From Orlajensenia sp001423545 (GTDB lineage: Bacteria > Actinomycetota > Actinomycetes > Actinomycetales > Microbacteriaceae), in the NCBI GenBank assembly GCA_001423545.1, contig LMOK01000001.1:62001-126000 (forward strand): a stretch of 64,000 nucleotides of DNA. The letters are read 5' to 3'. Below, one piece after another: positions 32,640-41,896 of this stretch. The notes under the pieces were generated by a model, which saw nothing but the letters and a program-made list of their open reading frames with translations, had not been told where the DNA came from and made no database searches. Numbering within the stretch: the first letter of the stretch is position 1; each line of letters opens with the position of its first letter. A program made the translations under genes and the position numbers.

Positions 32640-34970
32640 GTGAGCCCCGATGCACCCGCGACGCCGCCGACCGACGACCAACTCGAGACGCTCAGCCTCG
32701 AGCAGGCCTCAGCGCGGGCAGGCGAGCTGACCACCCTCATCCTCGAGGCGCGCGACGCCTACTACGAGCGCGACGCCGCCATCCACTCCGACCAGGAGTA
32801 CGACGCCTTCATCCACGAACTCGAAGCGCTGGAACGGCTCTTCCCCGCGGTGCAGAGCCAGGACAGCCCCACCCTCACCGTCGGCGGCCGTGCGGACTCC
32901 ACGCTGTTCGCGCCGGTGCAGCACGCCGAGCGCATGCTCAGCCTCGACAACGTCTTCTCCATCGAGGAGTTCGAGCTCTGGGCGGCCAAGGTCGAGCGCG
33001 ATGCCGGCCGGAGTGTCGCCTACCTGTGCGAGCTCAAGATCGACGGCCTCGCCATCAACCTGCGCTACGAACGCGGAGTCCTGGTCACGGCGGCGACCCG
33101 CGGCGACGGCGTCGTCGGCGAAGACGTCACGGAGAACATCCGCTACATCTCCGTCATCCCCGAGAAGCTCGCCGGAACCGACCACCCCGACATCGTCGAG
33201 GTGCGTGGAGAGGTCTACTTCCCGGTCGAGCTGTTCCGCGAACTCAACGCAGCCCAGGCAGCGGCGGGGGATCGCGTGTTCGCCAACCCGCGCAACGCCG
33301 CCAGCGGCTCACTGCGCCAGAAGGCCGAGAGCAAGACCGGCGCCCAGCTCGCCCTCATGCACGACAGGCTCTCCCGTCTCCGCATGCTCGTGCACGGCAT
33401 CGGCGCCTGGCAGAACCCGCCGGTCGCCAGCCAGTCCGAGACCTACGAGTTGTTGAAGAGCTGGGGCCTGCCCACCTCGCCGTACTACCGCGTGGTGCCG
33501 ACGGCGGCGGAGGCCTCCGATTTCATCCGCTACTACGGGGAGCACCGCGACAGCGTGAGCCACGAGATCGACGGCATCGTCATCAAGGTCGACGAGCTCG
33601 AGCTGCACGACGAGCTCGGCGCCACGAGCCGCGCCCCGCGCTGGGCCATCGCCTACAAGTACCCGCCCGAGCAGGTGAACACCAAGCTGCTCGACATCGT
33701 CGTGAGCGTCGGCCGCACCGGGCGGGCCACGCCGTACGCCGTCATGGAGAAGGTGCGCGTGGCCGGCAGCGAGGTGCGCCAGGCCACCCTGCACAATCAA
33801 GACGTCGTGAAGGCGAAGGGTGTGCTCATCGGCGACACCGTGGTGCTGCGCAAAGCCGGGGACGTCATCCCCGAGGTGCTCGGCCCGGTGGTCGAGCTGC
33901 GCGACGGGTCGGAGCGGGCCTTCGTCATGCCCGAGAACTGCCCCGAGTGCGGTACCCCGCTGGCGCCTGCCAAAGAGGGCGACATCGACCTGCGCTGCCC
34001 GAACGCGCGCAGCTGCCCGGCCCAGGTGCGCGGACGTGTCGAACACATCGGGTCACGCGGGGCCCTCGACATCGAGGCCCTCGGCGAGGTGGCCGCATCC
34101 GCCCTCACCCAGCCCGAACGACCCGAGGTACCGCCCCTCGTCACCGAGGCGACGCTGTTCTCGCTGACCGTGGCCGACCTGTTCCCGATCGAGGTCGTCG
34201 TGCGCGACTCCGAGACGGGTCTCCCGAAGGAGCTCGACGACGGCGCGGCGAAGATCGACACTCCGTTCCGTCGTCGCCGGGCCAAGAAGGACGGCGCCTT
34301 CGATCCCGAGGCAGGCGACTTCGGAGGCGACGCGGATGCTGTCCCGTCGGCCAACGCGATCAAGCTCATCGAGGAGATCGAGAAGGCCAAGACGAAGCCG
34401 CTCGCGCGCATCCTCGTGGCCCTCAACATCCGTCACGTCGGACCCGTCGCAGCACGGGCACTCGCGGGCTGGTTCGGCTCGCTCGACGCCATCCGCGCGG
34501 CCAGTCGCGAGGAGCTCGCCGAAGTCGAGGGTGTCGGCGGCATCATCGCCGATGCCGTGCTCGACTGGTTCACCGTCGACTGGCACGTCGACATCGTCGA
34601 TCGCTGGACGGCGGCCGGTGTGCAGTTCACGACCCCGGGGCACCCGGGCCCGGGAGCTGCGGCCGCGGCGGGCGGGCCCCTTGCCGGACTCACCGTGGTA
34701 GCCACGGGATCGCTGGAGGGCTTCACCCGCGAGGGGGCGCAGGAGGCCATCATCGCCGCCGGCGGAAAGTCCGCGTCGAGCGTCTCGAAGAACACCGACT
34801 TCGTCGCGGCTGGTCCCGGCGCCGGGTCGAAACTGGGGAAGGCCGAGGCCCTCGGCATCCCGATCCTCGATGCGGACCAGTTCAGGCTGCTGCTGACCGG
34901 CGGCCCGGCCGCACTCGAATCGCTTGGAGGGAGCGGGAGTGAAGAAGAAGTGGTCGAAGTCGAGGACTGA
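32640..34970 (+). CDS. ligA: NAD-dependent DNA ligase
   Basis: 776 residues from GTG. N-terminal Ia domain, adenylation domain with the active Lys in ELKIDGLAINLRYERG (~Lys133), OB fold, four-Cys zinc finger (CPECGTPL...DLRCPNARSCPAQ), helix-hairpin-helix region (NIRHVGPVAARALAGWFGS; EVEGVGGIIADAV) and a C-terminal BRCT domain (AGLTVVATGSLEGFTREGAQEAI). It seals nicks in replication and repair. It is ~100 residues longer than E. coli LigA. A charged insertion around residues 515-565 (SETGLPKELDDG ... RRRRAKKDGAFDPEAG) lies within the HhH region. The last 32 bases overlap the next gene. Confidence 0.97.
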   Translation: MSPDAPATPPTDDQLETLSLEQASARAGELTTLILEARDAYYERDAAIHSDQEYDAFIHELEALERLFPAVQSQDSPTLTVGGRADSTLFAPVQHAERMLSLDNVFSIEEFELWAAKVERDAGRSVAYLCELKIDGLAINLRYERGVLVTAATRGDGVVGEDVTENIRYISVIPEKLAGTDHPDIVEVRGEVYFPVELFRELNAAQAAAGDRVFANPRNAASGSLRQKAESKTGAQLALMHDRLSRLRMLVHGIGAWQNPPVASQSETYELLKSWGLPTSPYYRVVPTAAEASDFIRYYGEHRDSVSHEIDGIVIKVDELELHDELGATSRAPRWAIAYKYPPEQVNTKLLDIVVSVGRTGRATPYAVMEKVRVAGSEVRQATLHNQDVVKAKGVLIGDTVVLRKAGDVIPEVLGPVVELRDGSERAFVMPENCPECGTPLAPAKEGDIDLRCPNARSCPAQVRGRVEHIGSRGALDIEALGEVAASALTQPERPEVPPLVTEATLFSLTVADLFPIEVVVRDSETGLPKELDDGAAKIDTPFRRRRAKKDGAFDPEAGDFGGDADAVPSANAIKLIEEIEKAKTKPLARILVALNIRHVGPVAARALAGWFGSLDAIRAASREELAEVEGVGGIIADAVLDWFTVDWHVDIVDRWTAAGVQFTTPGHPGPGAAAAAGGPLAGLTVVATGSLEGFTREGAQEAIIAAGGKSASSVSKNTDFVAAGPGAGSKLGKAEALGIPILDADQFRLLLTGGPAALESLGGSGSEEEVVEVED

Positions 34971-36786
34971 CCCTGTCGCGGGCGTGGGCCCGGTCGCAGG
35001 GCAGGAACCCACAGGCGGGTCGGACACGGCGTCGGGGCCGGAGCCGAGCGCGGCTGACGACGAGCAGCGGGGAACGAGTCGCCGGTCGTTTCTGAAGGCC
35101 GGGGGAGTCGCCGCTGCGGGTGTCGTCGTGGGCGGGGCTGCCGGGGGTGCCGTCGGCGGGGCTGTCGGTCATCAGGCCGGTGTGGACGAGACCTTCAACG
35201 ACTTCACCGCCTACGACCCTCAGCAGAAGGCGGGGTTCGAGCATCTCATCGTGGTGATGGGTGAGAATCGTTCGTTCGATAATCTGCTCGGTTACCTGTA
35301 CAGCAAGGAGGACCTCCCTGATGGGCAGTCGTTCGACGGGCTGAACTTCGGCGACTACTCCAACAAAGCACCGGACGGGACGCCCATCCACGTGCATCCG
35401 TACAGCGGGACGACCGACGAGATCATGGGGATGCCGAATCCCGACCCGGGCGAGGAATACCCGCATGTCAACACGCAGCTCTTCGGGACGGTCCATCCGC
35501 CGTCCAATGCAGACCTCGTGATCAACGAGATGTCGGCGCCGTACAACGCCCCCGACAAGCCCGGCAGGCCGGCCATGGACGGGTTCGTCACCGACTACGT
35601 CATCAACTGGGCGAAAGTGAAGAAGGGCTACCAGCCGTCGCTCGAGGAGACCAGTCGCATCATGGGTTCCTTCACTCCCGACATGCTGCCCGTGCTCTCG
35701 ACCCTGGCGAAGAACTTCGCGGTCTTCGACGCCTGGCACTGCGCGGTTCCGTCGCAGACCTTCTGCAACCGGTCGTTCTTCCACGCCTCCACCTCGCACG
35801 GGTTCGTCACGAACAAGGATCATGGCGGGTACGACAAGTGGCTCGACGCGGAGCAGTCCGACACGATCTTCAACCGCCTGGAGGACAAGAGCATCGGTTG
35901 GCGCATCTACTTCGACGCGATGCAGCTCGTCTCCTTCACCGGAGTGCTGCATGCGCCGGTGTTGGAGAAGTACTGGAAGACCGGCCATTTCGCCTTGATG
36001 GAGCAGTTCTACATCGACGTCGCCAACGGGGAGCTGCCCGCGTACTCCTTCATCGAGCCGCGCATGACGTACAACCACAACGACTTCCACCCTCCGTTCG
36101 GCGAGTTCCGTGAGAGCAGCGTGAACGGCGAGACGATCATCGACAGCGCGATCTCCGACGTCCGGGCCGGCGAGGCCCTCGTCCACCAGATCTACATGGC
36201 GGTGAAGGACAGCGCGACGACGGGCGGCTCCAACGCACTCAACACCATGCTGCTCATCACCTTCGACGAGCACGGCGGCACCTACGACCACGTGCCCCCG
36301 CCCTCCGCCGTCCCGCCCGACACGAACGGCCCCGGCGAGATGGACTTCGCATTCGATCGCCTCGGATGCCGCGTGCCGGCGATCGCCATCTCGGCCTGGG
36401 CCCGCTCCGGCACGGTCATCCACGACGAGATGCACCACGGCTCGGTGATCGCAACCCTGTCCCGGCTGCACGGCCTGAAGCCGCTGACTCGGCGGGATGC
36501 CGGAGCGAACGATCTCTTCAGCGCCGTCAACCTCTCCCAGCCGCGCGACCCGCGCACGTGGCCGTCCACGATCCCGCAGTACATCCCCCCGAACCCGCAG
36601 GCGACGGAGCCGCACCCGGGCAACGCGCACAAGGACAAGCCGCTGAGCCCGCCGGCGCGTGGACTGCTCGGGCTGCTCCTCGCGAAGTACGGCCGCCCCG
36701 ACGAACTCGATCCGACGAACTTCGGCGAGGCCTTCGAACTGCTCCAGACCTACGGCGTCGGATTGTTCGGCGAAGGCGGCGATTAG
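34939..36786 (+). CDS. Tat-exported phosphoesterase family protein (phospholipase C / acid phosphatase type)
   Basis: 615 residues from a GTG with GGAGGG upstream, inside the end of ligA (32-bp overlap). A long n-region precedes the twin-arginine signal TSRRSFLKAGG (~residues 46-56) and a Gly/Ala/Val hydrophobic stretch. The catalytic domain (PF04185 type) shows HLIVVMGENRSFDNLLGYL at the start and LITFDEHGGTYDHVPPP later, which carry metal/nucleophile-site residues in the family, plus GCRVPAIAISAWARSG. It probably hydrolyses phospholipids or other phosphate esters outside the cell to obtain phosphate. A small C-terminal tail follows. The exact substrate is unresolved. Confidence 0.88.
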   Translation: MKKKWSKSRTDPVAGVGPVAGQEPTGGSDTASGPEPSAADDEQRGTSRRSFLKAGGVAAAGVVVGGAAGGAVGGAVGHQAGVDETFNDFTAYDPQQKAGFEHLIVVMGENRSFDNLLGYLYSKEDLPDGQSFDGLNFGDYSNKAPDGTPIHVHPYSGTTDEIMGMPNPDPGEEYPHVNTQLFGTVHPPSNADLVINEMSAPYNAPDKPGRPAMDGFVTDYVINWAKVKKGYQPSLEETSRIMGSFTPDMLPVLSTLAKNFAVFDAWHCAVPSQTFCNRSFFHASTSHGFVTNKDHGGYDKWLDAEQSDTIFNRLEDKSIGWRIYFDAMQLVSFTGVLHAPVLEKYWKTGHFALMEQFYIDVANGELPAYSFIEPRMTYNHNDFHPPFGEFRESSVNGETIIDSAISDVRAGEALVHQIYMAVKDSATTGGSNALNTMLLITFDEHGGTYDHVPPPSAVPPDTNGPGEMDFAFDRLGCRVPAIAISAWARSGTVIHDEMHHGSVIATLSRLHGLKPLTRRDAGANDLFSAVNLSQPRDPRTWPSTIPQYIPPNPQATEPHPGNAHKDKPLSPPARGLLGLLLAKYGRPDELDPTNFGEAFELLQTYGVGLFGEGGD

Positions 36787-36825
36787 AATCGTCACGACCC
36801 CCATCGACGTAACCGACGGAGAACC

Positions 36826-37125
36826 ATGTCCGGAATCAGTGCCGAGCAGGTCGCGCACATCGCGAATCTCGCACGCATCGAACTCAGCCCAGAAGAGATC
36901 GCGACCCTCACCGCGGAACTCGACCAGATCGTCGACTCCGTCGCCAAGGTGACCGAGGTCGCCACGCCCGACGTACCGGCCACGAGCCACCCGATCCCGC
37001 TCGAGAACGTCTTCCGCGACGACGTCGTCGGTGAGACCCTCACGGTGGAGCAGGCCCTCGCCGGCGCTCCCGACCACGATGGTTCGCGCTTCCGCGTCTC
37101 GGCGATCCTGGGGGAGGAGCAGTGA
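36826..37125 (+). CDS. gatC: Asp-tRNA(Asn)/Glu-tRNA(Gln) amidotransferase subunit C
   Basis: 99 residues: ISAEQVAHIANLARIELSPEE, LDQIVDSVAKV and a C-terminal segment ending in DGSRFRVSAILGEEQ, the classic GatC shape. It clamps GatA and GatB together. A TAGAAT -10-like box lies at the end of the preceding gene (36784-36789), giving a ~30-nt leader with GGAGA. It is followed by gatA with a GTGA overlap. Confidence 0.95.
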   Translation: MSGISAEQVAHIANLARIELSPEEIATLTAELDQIVDSVAKVTEVATPDVPATSHPIPLENVFRDDVVGETLTVEQALAGAPDHDGSRFRVSAILGEEQ

Positions 37126-38651
37126 GCGACGACATCATCCGCCTGAGCGCCTCCGAGCTCGGGGAGCGCCTCGCCGCGCACGAGATCAGCGCCGTCGAGG
37201 CCACGCAGGCCTCGCTCGACCGCATCGCCGCCGTCGACGGCGGCGTGAACGCCTTCCTGCACGTGGCGACGGATGCCGCCCTCACCGCGGCCCGCGACAT
37301 CGACCGTCGCCGCGGATCGGGCGAGAAGCTCGGCCCCCTCGCCGGTGTCCCCATCGCCGTCAAGGACGTGCTCGTCACCTCCGACATGCCGACGACGGCC
37401 GGGTCGCGCATCCTCGAGGGCTGGGTTCCGCCCTACGACGCCACCTCGGTGCGCCTCGTGCGCGAGGCCGGGCTCATCCCCATCGGCAAGACCAACATGG
37501 ACGAGTTCGCGATGGGCTCCAGCACCGAGCACTCCGCCTACGGACCGACCCACAACCCGTGGGCGCTCGACCGCATCCCGGGCGGCTCCGGCGGTGGCTC
37601 GGCCGCGGCCGTCGCGGCCTTCGAGGCGCCCATAGCGCTCGGCAGCGACACCGGCGGCAGCATCCGTCAGCCCGCGCACGTCACCGGAACCGTCGGAGTC
37701 AAGCCGACCTACGGCGCCGTCAGCCGCTACGGCGCCATCGCCATGGCGTCGTCGCTCGACCAGATCGGTCCCGTCAGCCGCACCGTGCTCGACTCCGCCC
37801 TGCTGCACGACATCATCGGCAAGCACGACCACCACGATTCGACGTCGCTGCGCGACCGCTGGCCGTCGATGGCCGAGGCCGTGCGCACCGCCGACGTCTC
37901 CGGCATGCGCATCGGCGTCATCCGCCAGCTCGATGGCGAGGGCTTCCAGCAGGGAGTTCTCGACCGCTTCCACGAGTCGCTCGCGCTGCTCGAGAAGGCC
38001 GGCGCCGAGATCGTCGAGGTCAACACGCCGAACTTCGAGTACGCCATCTCGGCGTACTACCTGATCATGCCCGCCGAGGCCTCCAGCAACCTGGCCAAGT
38101 TCGACTCCGTGCGCTTCGGCCTGCGGGTCACGCCCGAGGGCGGCGGCACGGTCGAAGACGTGATGGCCGCCACCCGCGAGGCCGGCTTCGGCGCCGAGGT
38201 GAAGCGCCGCATCATCCTCGGCACCTACGCGCTGTCTGCCGGGTACTACGACGCGTACTACGGCAGCGCCCAGAAGGTGCGCACCCTCGTGCAGCGCGAC
38301 TTCAACGCCGCATTCGCCCAGGTCGACGTCGTCGCCTCGCCCACGGCGCCGACCACGGCGTTCAAGCTCGGCGAGAAGTCCGACGACCCGATGGCCATGT
38401 ACCTCAACGACATCGCCACCATCCCGGCGAACCTCGCCGGCGTTCCCGGCATCTCGCTGCCCGCCGGCCTGGCCACCGAGGACGGCCTGCCCGTCGGCAT
38501 CCAGTTCGTCGCCCCGGCTCGGGCCGACGAGCGTCTCTACACCGTCGGCGGAGCCCTCGAGAGGCTCCTCGAGGCCGAATGGGGCGGTCGCCTGCTCGAT
38601 CAGGCTCCCGATCTCACCCAGCTCATCGCAGCCCAGGAAGGTGCCCGCTGA
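37122..38651 (+). CDS. gatA: Asp-tRNA(Asn)/Glu-tRNA(Gln) amidotransferase subunit A
   Basis: 509 residues from GTG. Amidase-signature enzyme: catalytic Lys in GVPIAVKDVL, cis-Ser in GGSGGGSAAAVAA and nucleophile Ser in GSDTGGSIRQPAHVTG. It releases ammonia from glutamine for GatB. It overlaps gatC by four bases and gatB by one base (TGATG), so gatCAB is a single tightly coupled operon. Its presence implies the indirect route for Gln-tRNA (and perhaps Asn-tRNA) in this organism. Confidence 0.97.
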   Translation: MSDDIIRLSASELGERLAAHEISAVEATQASLDRIAAVDGGVNAFLHVATDAALTAARDIDRRRGSGEKLGPLAGVPIAVKDVLVTSDMPTTAGSRILEGWVPPYDATSVRLVREAGLIPIGKTNMDEFAMGSSTEHSAYGPTHNPWALDRIPGGSGGGSAAAVAAFEAPIALGSDTGGSIRQPAHVTGTVGVKPTYGAVSRYGAIAMASSLDQIGPVSRTVLDSALLHDIIGKHDHHDSTSLRDRWPSMAEAVRTADVSGMRIGVIRQLDGEGFQQGVLDRFHESLALLEKAGAEIVEVNTPNFEYAISAYYLIMPAEASSNLAKFDSVRFGLRVTPEGGGTVEDVMAATREAGFGAEVKRRIILGTYALSAGYYDAYYGSAQKVRTLVQRDFNAAFAQVDVVASPTAPTTAFKLGEKSDDPMAMYLNDIATIPANLAGVPGISLPAGLATEDGLPVGIQFVAPARADERLYTVGGALERLLEAEWGGRLLDQAPDLTQLIAAQEGAR

Positions 38652-40168
38652 TGGCCCGCGCAGAACTGATGGACTTCGACAAGGCACTCGAGATGTTCGA
38701 GCCCGTCATGGGCTTCGAGGTGCACGTCGAGCTCAACACCAAGACCAAGATGTTCTCGGATGCGCCGAATGTGTTCGGCTCCGAGCCCAACACGAACATC
38801 ACCCCGACCTGCCTCGGCCTGCCGGGTTCGCTGCCCGTCGTGAACGCGCAGGCCGTGCGGTACTCGATCAGCCTCGGCCTCGCGCTCGGGTGCGAGATCG
38901 CGCCGTCGAGTCGCTTCGCGCGCAAGAACTACTTCTACCCGGACACTCCGAAGAACTACCAGATCTCGCAGTTCGACGAGCCCATCGCCTTCGAGGGCTC
39001 CGTCGATGTCGAGCTCTCAGACGGCTCCATCGTGAGCGTGCCGATCGAGCGCGCGCACATGGAGGAGGACGCCGGGAAGCTGACTCACGTCGGTGGTTCG
39101 ACCGGACGCATCCAGGGTGCCGAGTACTCGCTCGTCGACTACAACCGCGCCGGCGTTCCGCTGGTCGAGATCGTGACCAAGCCCATCTACGGCGCCGAGC
39201 ACAGCTCGCCCGAGCTGGCCAAGGCCTACGTCTCGACCATCCGCGACATCGTCGTGTCGCTGGGCATCTCCGACGCCAAGATGGAGCGCGGCAACCTGCG
39301 CTGCGACGCCAACGTCTCGCTGCGCCCGCGCGCTGCGGCCGGTGAGCCCGTCGCCCCGCTCGGAACCCGCACCGAGACGAAGAACGTCAACTCGCTGCGC
39401 TCCGTCGAGCGCGCCGTGCGCTACGAGATCCAGCGCCAGGCGGCCATCCTCGCGAAGGGCGGCAGCATCACGCAGGAGACGCGGCACTGGCACGAGGACA
39501 CCGGCGAGACCAGCGCCGGACGCCCGAAGAGCGACGCCGACGACTACCGCTACTTCCCCGAGCCCGACCTGCTGCCCGTCGTTCCGTCGGCCGAGCTGAT
39601 CGAGGAGCTGCGGTCGGCCCTGCCCGAGCCTCCCGCCGCCCGTCGCCGCCGCCTGAAGGCCGAGTGGGGCTTCACCGACCTGGAGTTCCAGGACATCAAC
39701 AACGCCGGTCTCCTCACGGAGATCACCGAGACCGTGGCCGCCGGCGCCACCCCGGCCGCCGCGCGCAAGTGGTGGACCGGCGAGATCGCCCGCATCGCCA
39801 ACACCTCCGACGCGGATGCCGCGAGCCTGGTGTCTCCGGCCGATGTGGCAGCGCTGGCCAAGCTGGTCGACGCCGGCACGCTCACCGACCGCCTGGCCCG
39901 CCAGGTGCTCGAGGGCGTCATCGCCGGTGAAGGCTCCCCGCAGCAGGTCGTCGACGCCCGCGGGCTCGCCGTCGTCTCCGACGATGGTGCGCTCATCGCC
40001 GCCATCGACGAGGCACTGCTCGGCCAGCCCGACGTGCTCGCGAAGATCCGCGACGGCAAGGTGCAGGCTGCAGGAGCCGTCATCGGGGCGGTCATGAAGG
40101 CCATGAAGGGCCAGGCGGATGCCGCACGCGTGCGCGAGCTCGTGCTGGAGCGGGCGCAGCAGGTCTAG
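38651..40168 (+). CDS. gatB: Asp-tRNA(Asn)/Glu-tRNA(Gln) amidotransferase subunit B
   Basis: 505 residues. MGFEVHVELNTKTKMFSDAPN, LGLPGSLPVVN, FARKNYFYPDTPKNYQISQ and MERGNLRCDANVSLRP identify the catalytic cradle, which binds the misacylated tRNA and phosphorylates its side chain. The C-terminal YqeY-like tail domain (LTDRLARQVLEGVIAGEGSPQQVV...) recognises the tRNA. The ATG at 38651 shares a base with the gatA stop. Repeat element copy B begins 10 bases after the stop. Confidence 0.97.
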   Translation: MARAELMDFDKALEMFEPVMGFEVHVELNTKTKMFSDAPNVFGSEPNTNITPTCLGLPGSLPVVNAQAVRYSISLGLALGCEIAPSSRFARKNYFYPDTPKNYQISQFDEPIAFEGSVDVELSDGSIVSVPIERAHMEEDAGKLTHVGGSTGRIQGAEYSLVDYNRAGVPLVEIVTKPIYGAEHSSPELAKAYVSTIRDIVVSLGISDAKMERGNLRCDANVSLRPRAAAGEPVAPLGTRTETKNVNSLRSVERAVRYEIQRQAAILAKGGSITQETRHWHEDTGETSAGRPKSDADDYRYFPEPDLLPVVPSAELIEELRSALPEPPAARRRRLKAEWGFTDLEFQDINNAGLLTEITETVAAGATPAAARKWWTGEIARIANTSDADAASLVSPADVAALAKLVDAGTLTDRLARQVLEGVIAGEGSPQQVVDARGLAVVSDDGALIAAIDEALLGQPDVLAKIRDGKVQAAGAVIGAVMKAMKGQADAARVRELVLERAQQV

Positions 40169-40177
40169 CGCGCTCAT

Positions 40178-40266
40178 CGCTCGGTGAGGGCCGAGCTCAG
40201 CGACCGCCCGAATCGCATCTGCTGGGTGCGCGCCGACCGAGCACTTCGTCCGGGCCTCAGCGAGCG
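40178..40266. repeat. REP-like intergenic repeat element, copy B
   Basis: Starts CGCTCGGTGAGGGCCGAGC and ends GTCCGGGCCTCAGCGAGCG; the ends form an imperfect ~12-bp inverted repeat. The interior AGCGACCGCCCGAA matches copy A at 31.2 kb. It lies between the convergent gatB and Cache-protein genes. The right end supplies the last codons and the TGA stop of the minus-strand Cache gene (CTC GCT CGC TGA). Confidence 0.6.
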
Positions 40267-41069
40267 AGGTCCGCGGAGCCGCTCGTGATCACCGCGAGCG
40301 AGGTGTTCCCGGCGGCCGTCACACGACGGCCGTCGGGCAGCACCACCGATGCCCCCTGCACCACATCGCGCACGGCATCCGTCACGGCGGGATCCCGCAG
40401 CAGAGCGCCCGTCGCCAGCCGCGGATCGGTCGAGACGACGATGCGCCCTGAGGCGTTCACGAGGCTCGCGTCGCCGCCGATGCGACGCAGCGCCGGGAGC
40501 AGCACGCGCTCGGCGTCGGTCACGTAGACGTCGGCGCCGACGACCCCCGCGAGCTGCCCGTCGACGAACACCGGATCCGTGATCGTCAGCGTGTAGTCGT
40601 CGGTGCACAGGTAGTCGACGTACGGTCCGGTGATGTGGCGGCGCCCGGTGCGCTCGGGAACCCGCCACCACTCCAGCGTCGTGTGGTCTCTGAAGCTGTC
40701 GGATGCCGGATCCTCGACCGCCTCGAGGCGTCGCACGGCGTGGCGCCCGGAGGCGCGTCTGCCGCCGGCGCTGCTCCCGGAATCGCTCCCGAAGCCGTTG
40801 CCCTCGCCCAGCCACCAGGCCAGGTGCCAGGGAGCATCGGGGAGGAAGTCCGGAGCCGCGACGAAGCCGGCGCCCACCACCAGCGACCCGTCACGGGCGA
40901 GCTCTGTCTGCACGAGGCTCTCGACAACGGTGTCGACCTGGCGTCGCGTGCGCGCAGTGGGCGACCCGAGAGCCGCCGTCACCGCGACATTCCACTCGGC
41001 GATCGGTGCGAAGACGGCCCCGAACACGGCGGCGATGTCGTCGACATGGGGGAGGGTCGGAGCGATCAC
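40257..41069 (-). CDS. Soluble Cache (PDC) sensor domain protein
   Basis: 270 residues with no signal peptide or membrane helix, so it appears cytoplasmic. The central region has the Cache_1 pattern: GPYVDYLCTDDYTLTITDPV then FVDGQLAGVVGADVYV, followed by the second lobe (ASLVNASGRIVVSTDPRL). An N-terminal helical segment (VFAPIAEWNVAVTAALGS) resembles the long helix of dCache folds. Cache domains normally sit outside the membrane in chemoreceptors and kinases and bind amines, amino acids or carboxylates; a free-standing cytosolic one is unusual. Its ATG overlaps the stop of the GntR gene (ATGA), so the two are coupled and likely act together. Confidence 0.75.
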   Translation of the reverse strand: MIAPTLPHVDDIAAVFGAVFAPIAEWNVAVTAALGSPTARTRRQVDTVVESLVQTELARDGSLVVGAGFVAAPDFLPDAPWHLAWWLGEGNGFGSDSGSSAGGRRASGRHAVRRLEAVEDPASDSFRDHTTLEWWRVPERTGRRHITGPYVDYLCTDDYTLTITDPVFVDGQLAGVVGADVYVTDAERVLLPALRRIGGDASLVNASGRIVVSTDPRLATGALLRDPAVTDAVRDVVQGASVVLPDGRRVTAAGNTSLAVITSGSADLAR

Positions 41070-41827
41070 GGGGTCTGTTCCTTCGATTCGAGTTCTGCCT
41101 TCGCGCCGATCAGCCAGTCGACTGCGGACTGGATCCCGTCGGTGATGAGCTGGCGGGCCACGGCCGGCTGCACGTCGCCGATGGCGTCGACGATAGCCAG
41201 CTGGGCGGCACGGTGGGCATCACGATAGTCCTGCTCGCGCAGGCAGAGCCACAACAGCGGACCGAACTCGGCCTGCAGTCGGATCTCCTCCCGCACCAGG
41301 CGGGCCGATTGGCTCAGGGCGGCCAGCTCGAGGTGGAAGCGAGCGACACCTCGACGCGCGGCGGCCTCCGACGTGACATCGAGCGACGCGGCGATGGCCG
41401 CGAGCCCGTCGACGTCGTCAGGGCTCGACCTGTCGGCGGCGATCTCGGCGGCCATGCCCGCGATCGCCGAATAGTGCACCCCGAGGTCGCGCAGTTCGGC
41501 CCTCGAGTGAGCCTGCAGTCTCTCGTCGAGCACGAGGGCCGTGCGGATGCCGCCCGAAGTGACGAAGCTCCCGCCGTCGCGTCCGCGGCGCGTGGTCACG
41601 AGCCCGCGATTGCGCAGCGCTTCGAGCGCTTCGCGTGCCGTGACGACGGCCACGCCGAACTGACGCGCCAGCGCGGTCTCGCTCGGGAGCTTCTCGCCGT
41701 CGTGCAGCACCCCGAGGGTGATCGCATCCGTCAGCCGCTTCTCGACGGCCTCGGCGCGACCGGCGCCGACGAGCGGTGCGAAGACGGCGGCATGCGTCGC
41801 TGTGCCCCCACTGATCGACTGCGGCAT
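41066..41827 (-). CDS. GntR/FadR-family transcriptional regulator
   Basis: 253 residues. The winged-helix HTH is GVLHDGEKLPSETALARQFG then VAVVTAREALEALRNRGLVT with the wing RRGRDGGSFV. The ~150-residue all-helical C-terminal part matches an FCD effector domain, with FHLELAALSQSARLV as the conserved metal/ligand helix. It is divergent from the potABCD-type operon across 99 bp holding a palindrome, so it probably regulates polyamine uptake. It is coupled to the Cache protein. An in-frame ATG (MLRSCHRF...) further upstream is an alternative start. Confidence 0.88.
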   Translation of the reverse strand: MPQSISGGTATHAAVFAPLVGAGRAEAVEKRLTDAITLGVLHDGEKLPSETALARQFGVAVVTAREALEALRNRGLVTTRRGRDGGSFVTSGGIRTALVLDERLQAHSRAELRDLGVHYSAIAGMAAEIAADRSSPDDVDGLAAIAASLDVTSEAAARRGVARFHLELAALSQSARLVREEIRLQAEFGPLLWLCLREQDYRDAHRAAQLAIVDAIGDVQPAVARQLITDGIQSAVDWLIGAKAELESKEQTP

Positions 41828-41880
41828 CCTCGTCCCCCCGAATCTGTGACACGACCGTAACATGTCGCACGCCGCTAAGA

Positions 41881-41896
41881 CATCTGGATCCATATG
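41881..41896. promoter_or_regulatory. Palindromic operator candidate between gntR and potA
   Basis: CATCTGGATCCATATG is a 16-bp near-perfect inverted repeat (14 of 16 positions symmetric, core TGGATCCA). It overlaps the putative potA -10. Dimeric GntR/FadR proteins bind such short palindromes. It is the most AT-rich spot in the intergenic region. Confidence 0.6.

Noticed and set aside
34882..37077. 731-codon open frame opposite the phosphoesterase and gatC
   Set aside because: Antisense to clearly coding DNA on the plus strand, with repetitive Arg/Val/Asp composition.
37031..38650. Long N-terminal extension of gatB
   Set aside because: The extra sequence is a shadow of gatA; the ATG at 38651 gives the usual GatB length and abuts the gatA stop.
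36792..38687. 631-codon open frame opposite gatA
   Set aside because: Antisense to gatCA; stop-codon depletion at high G+C explains the length.
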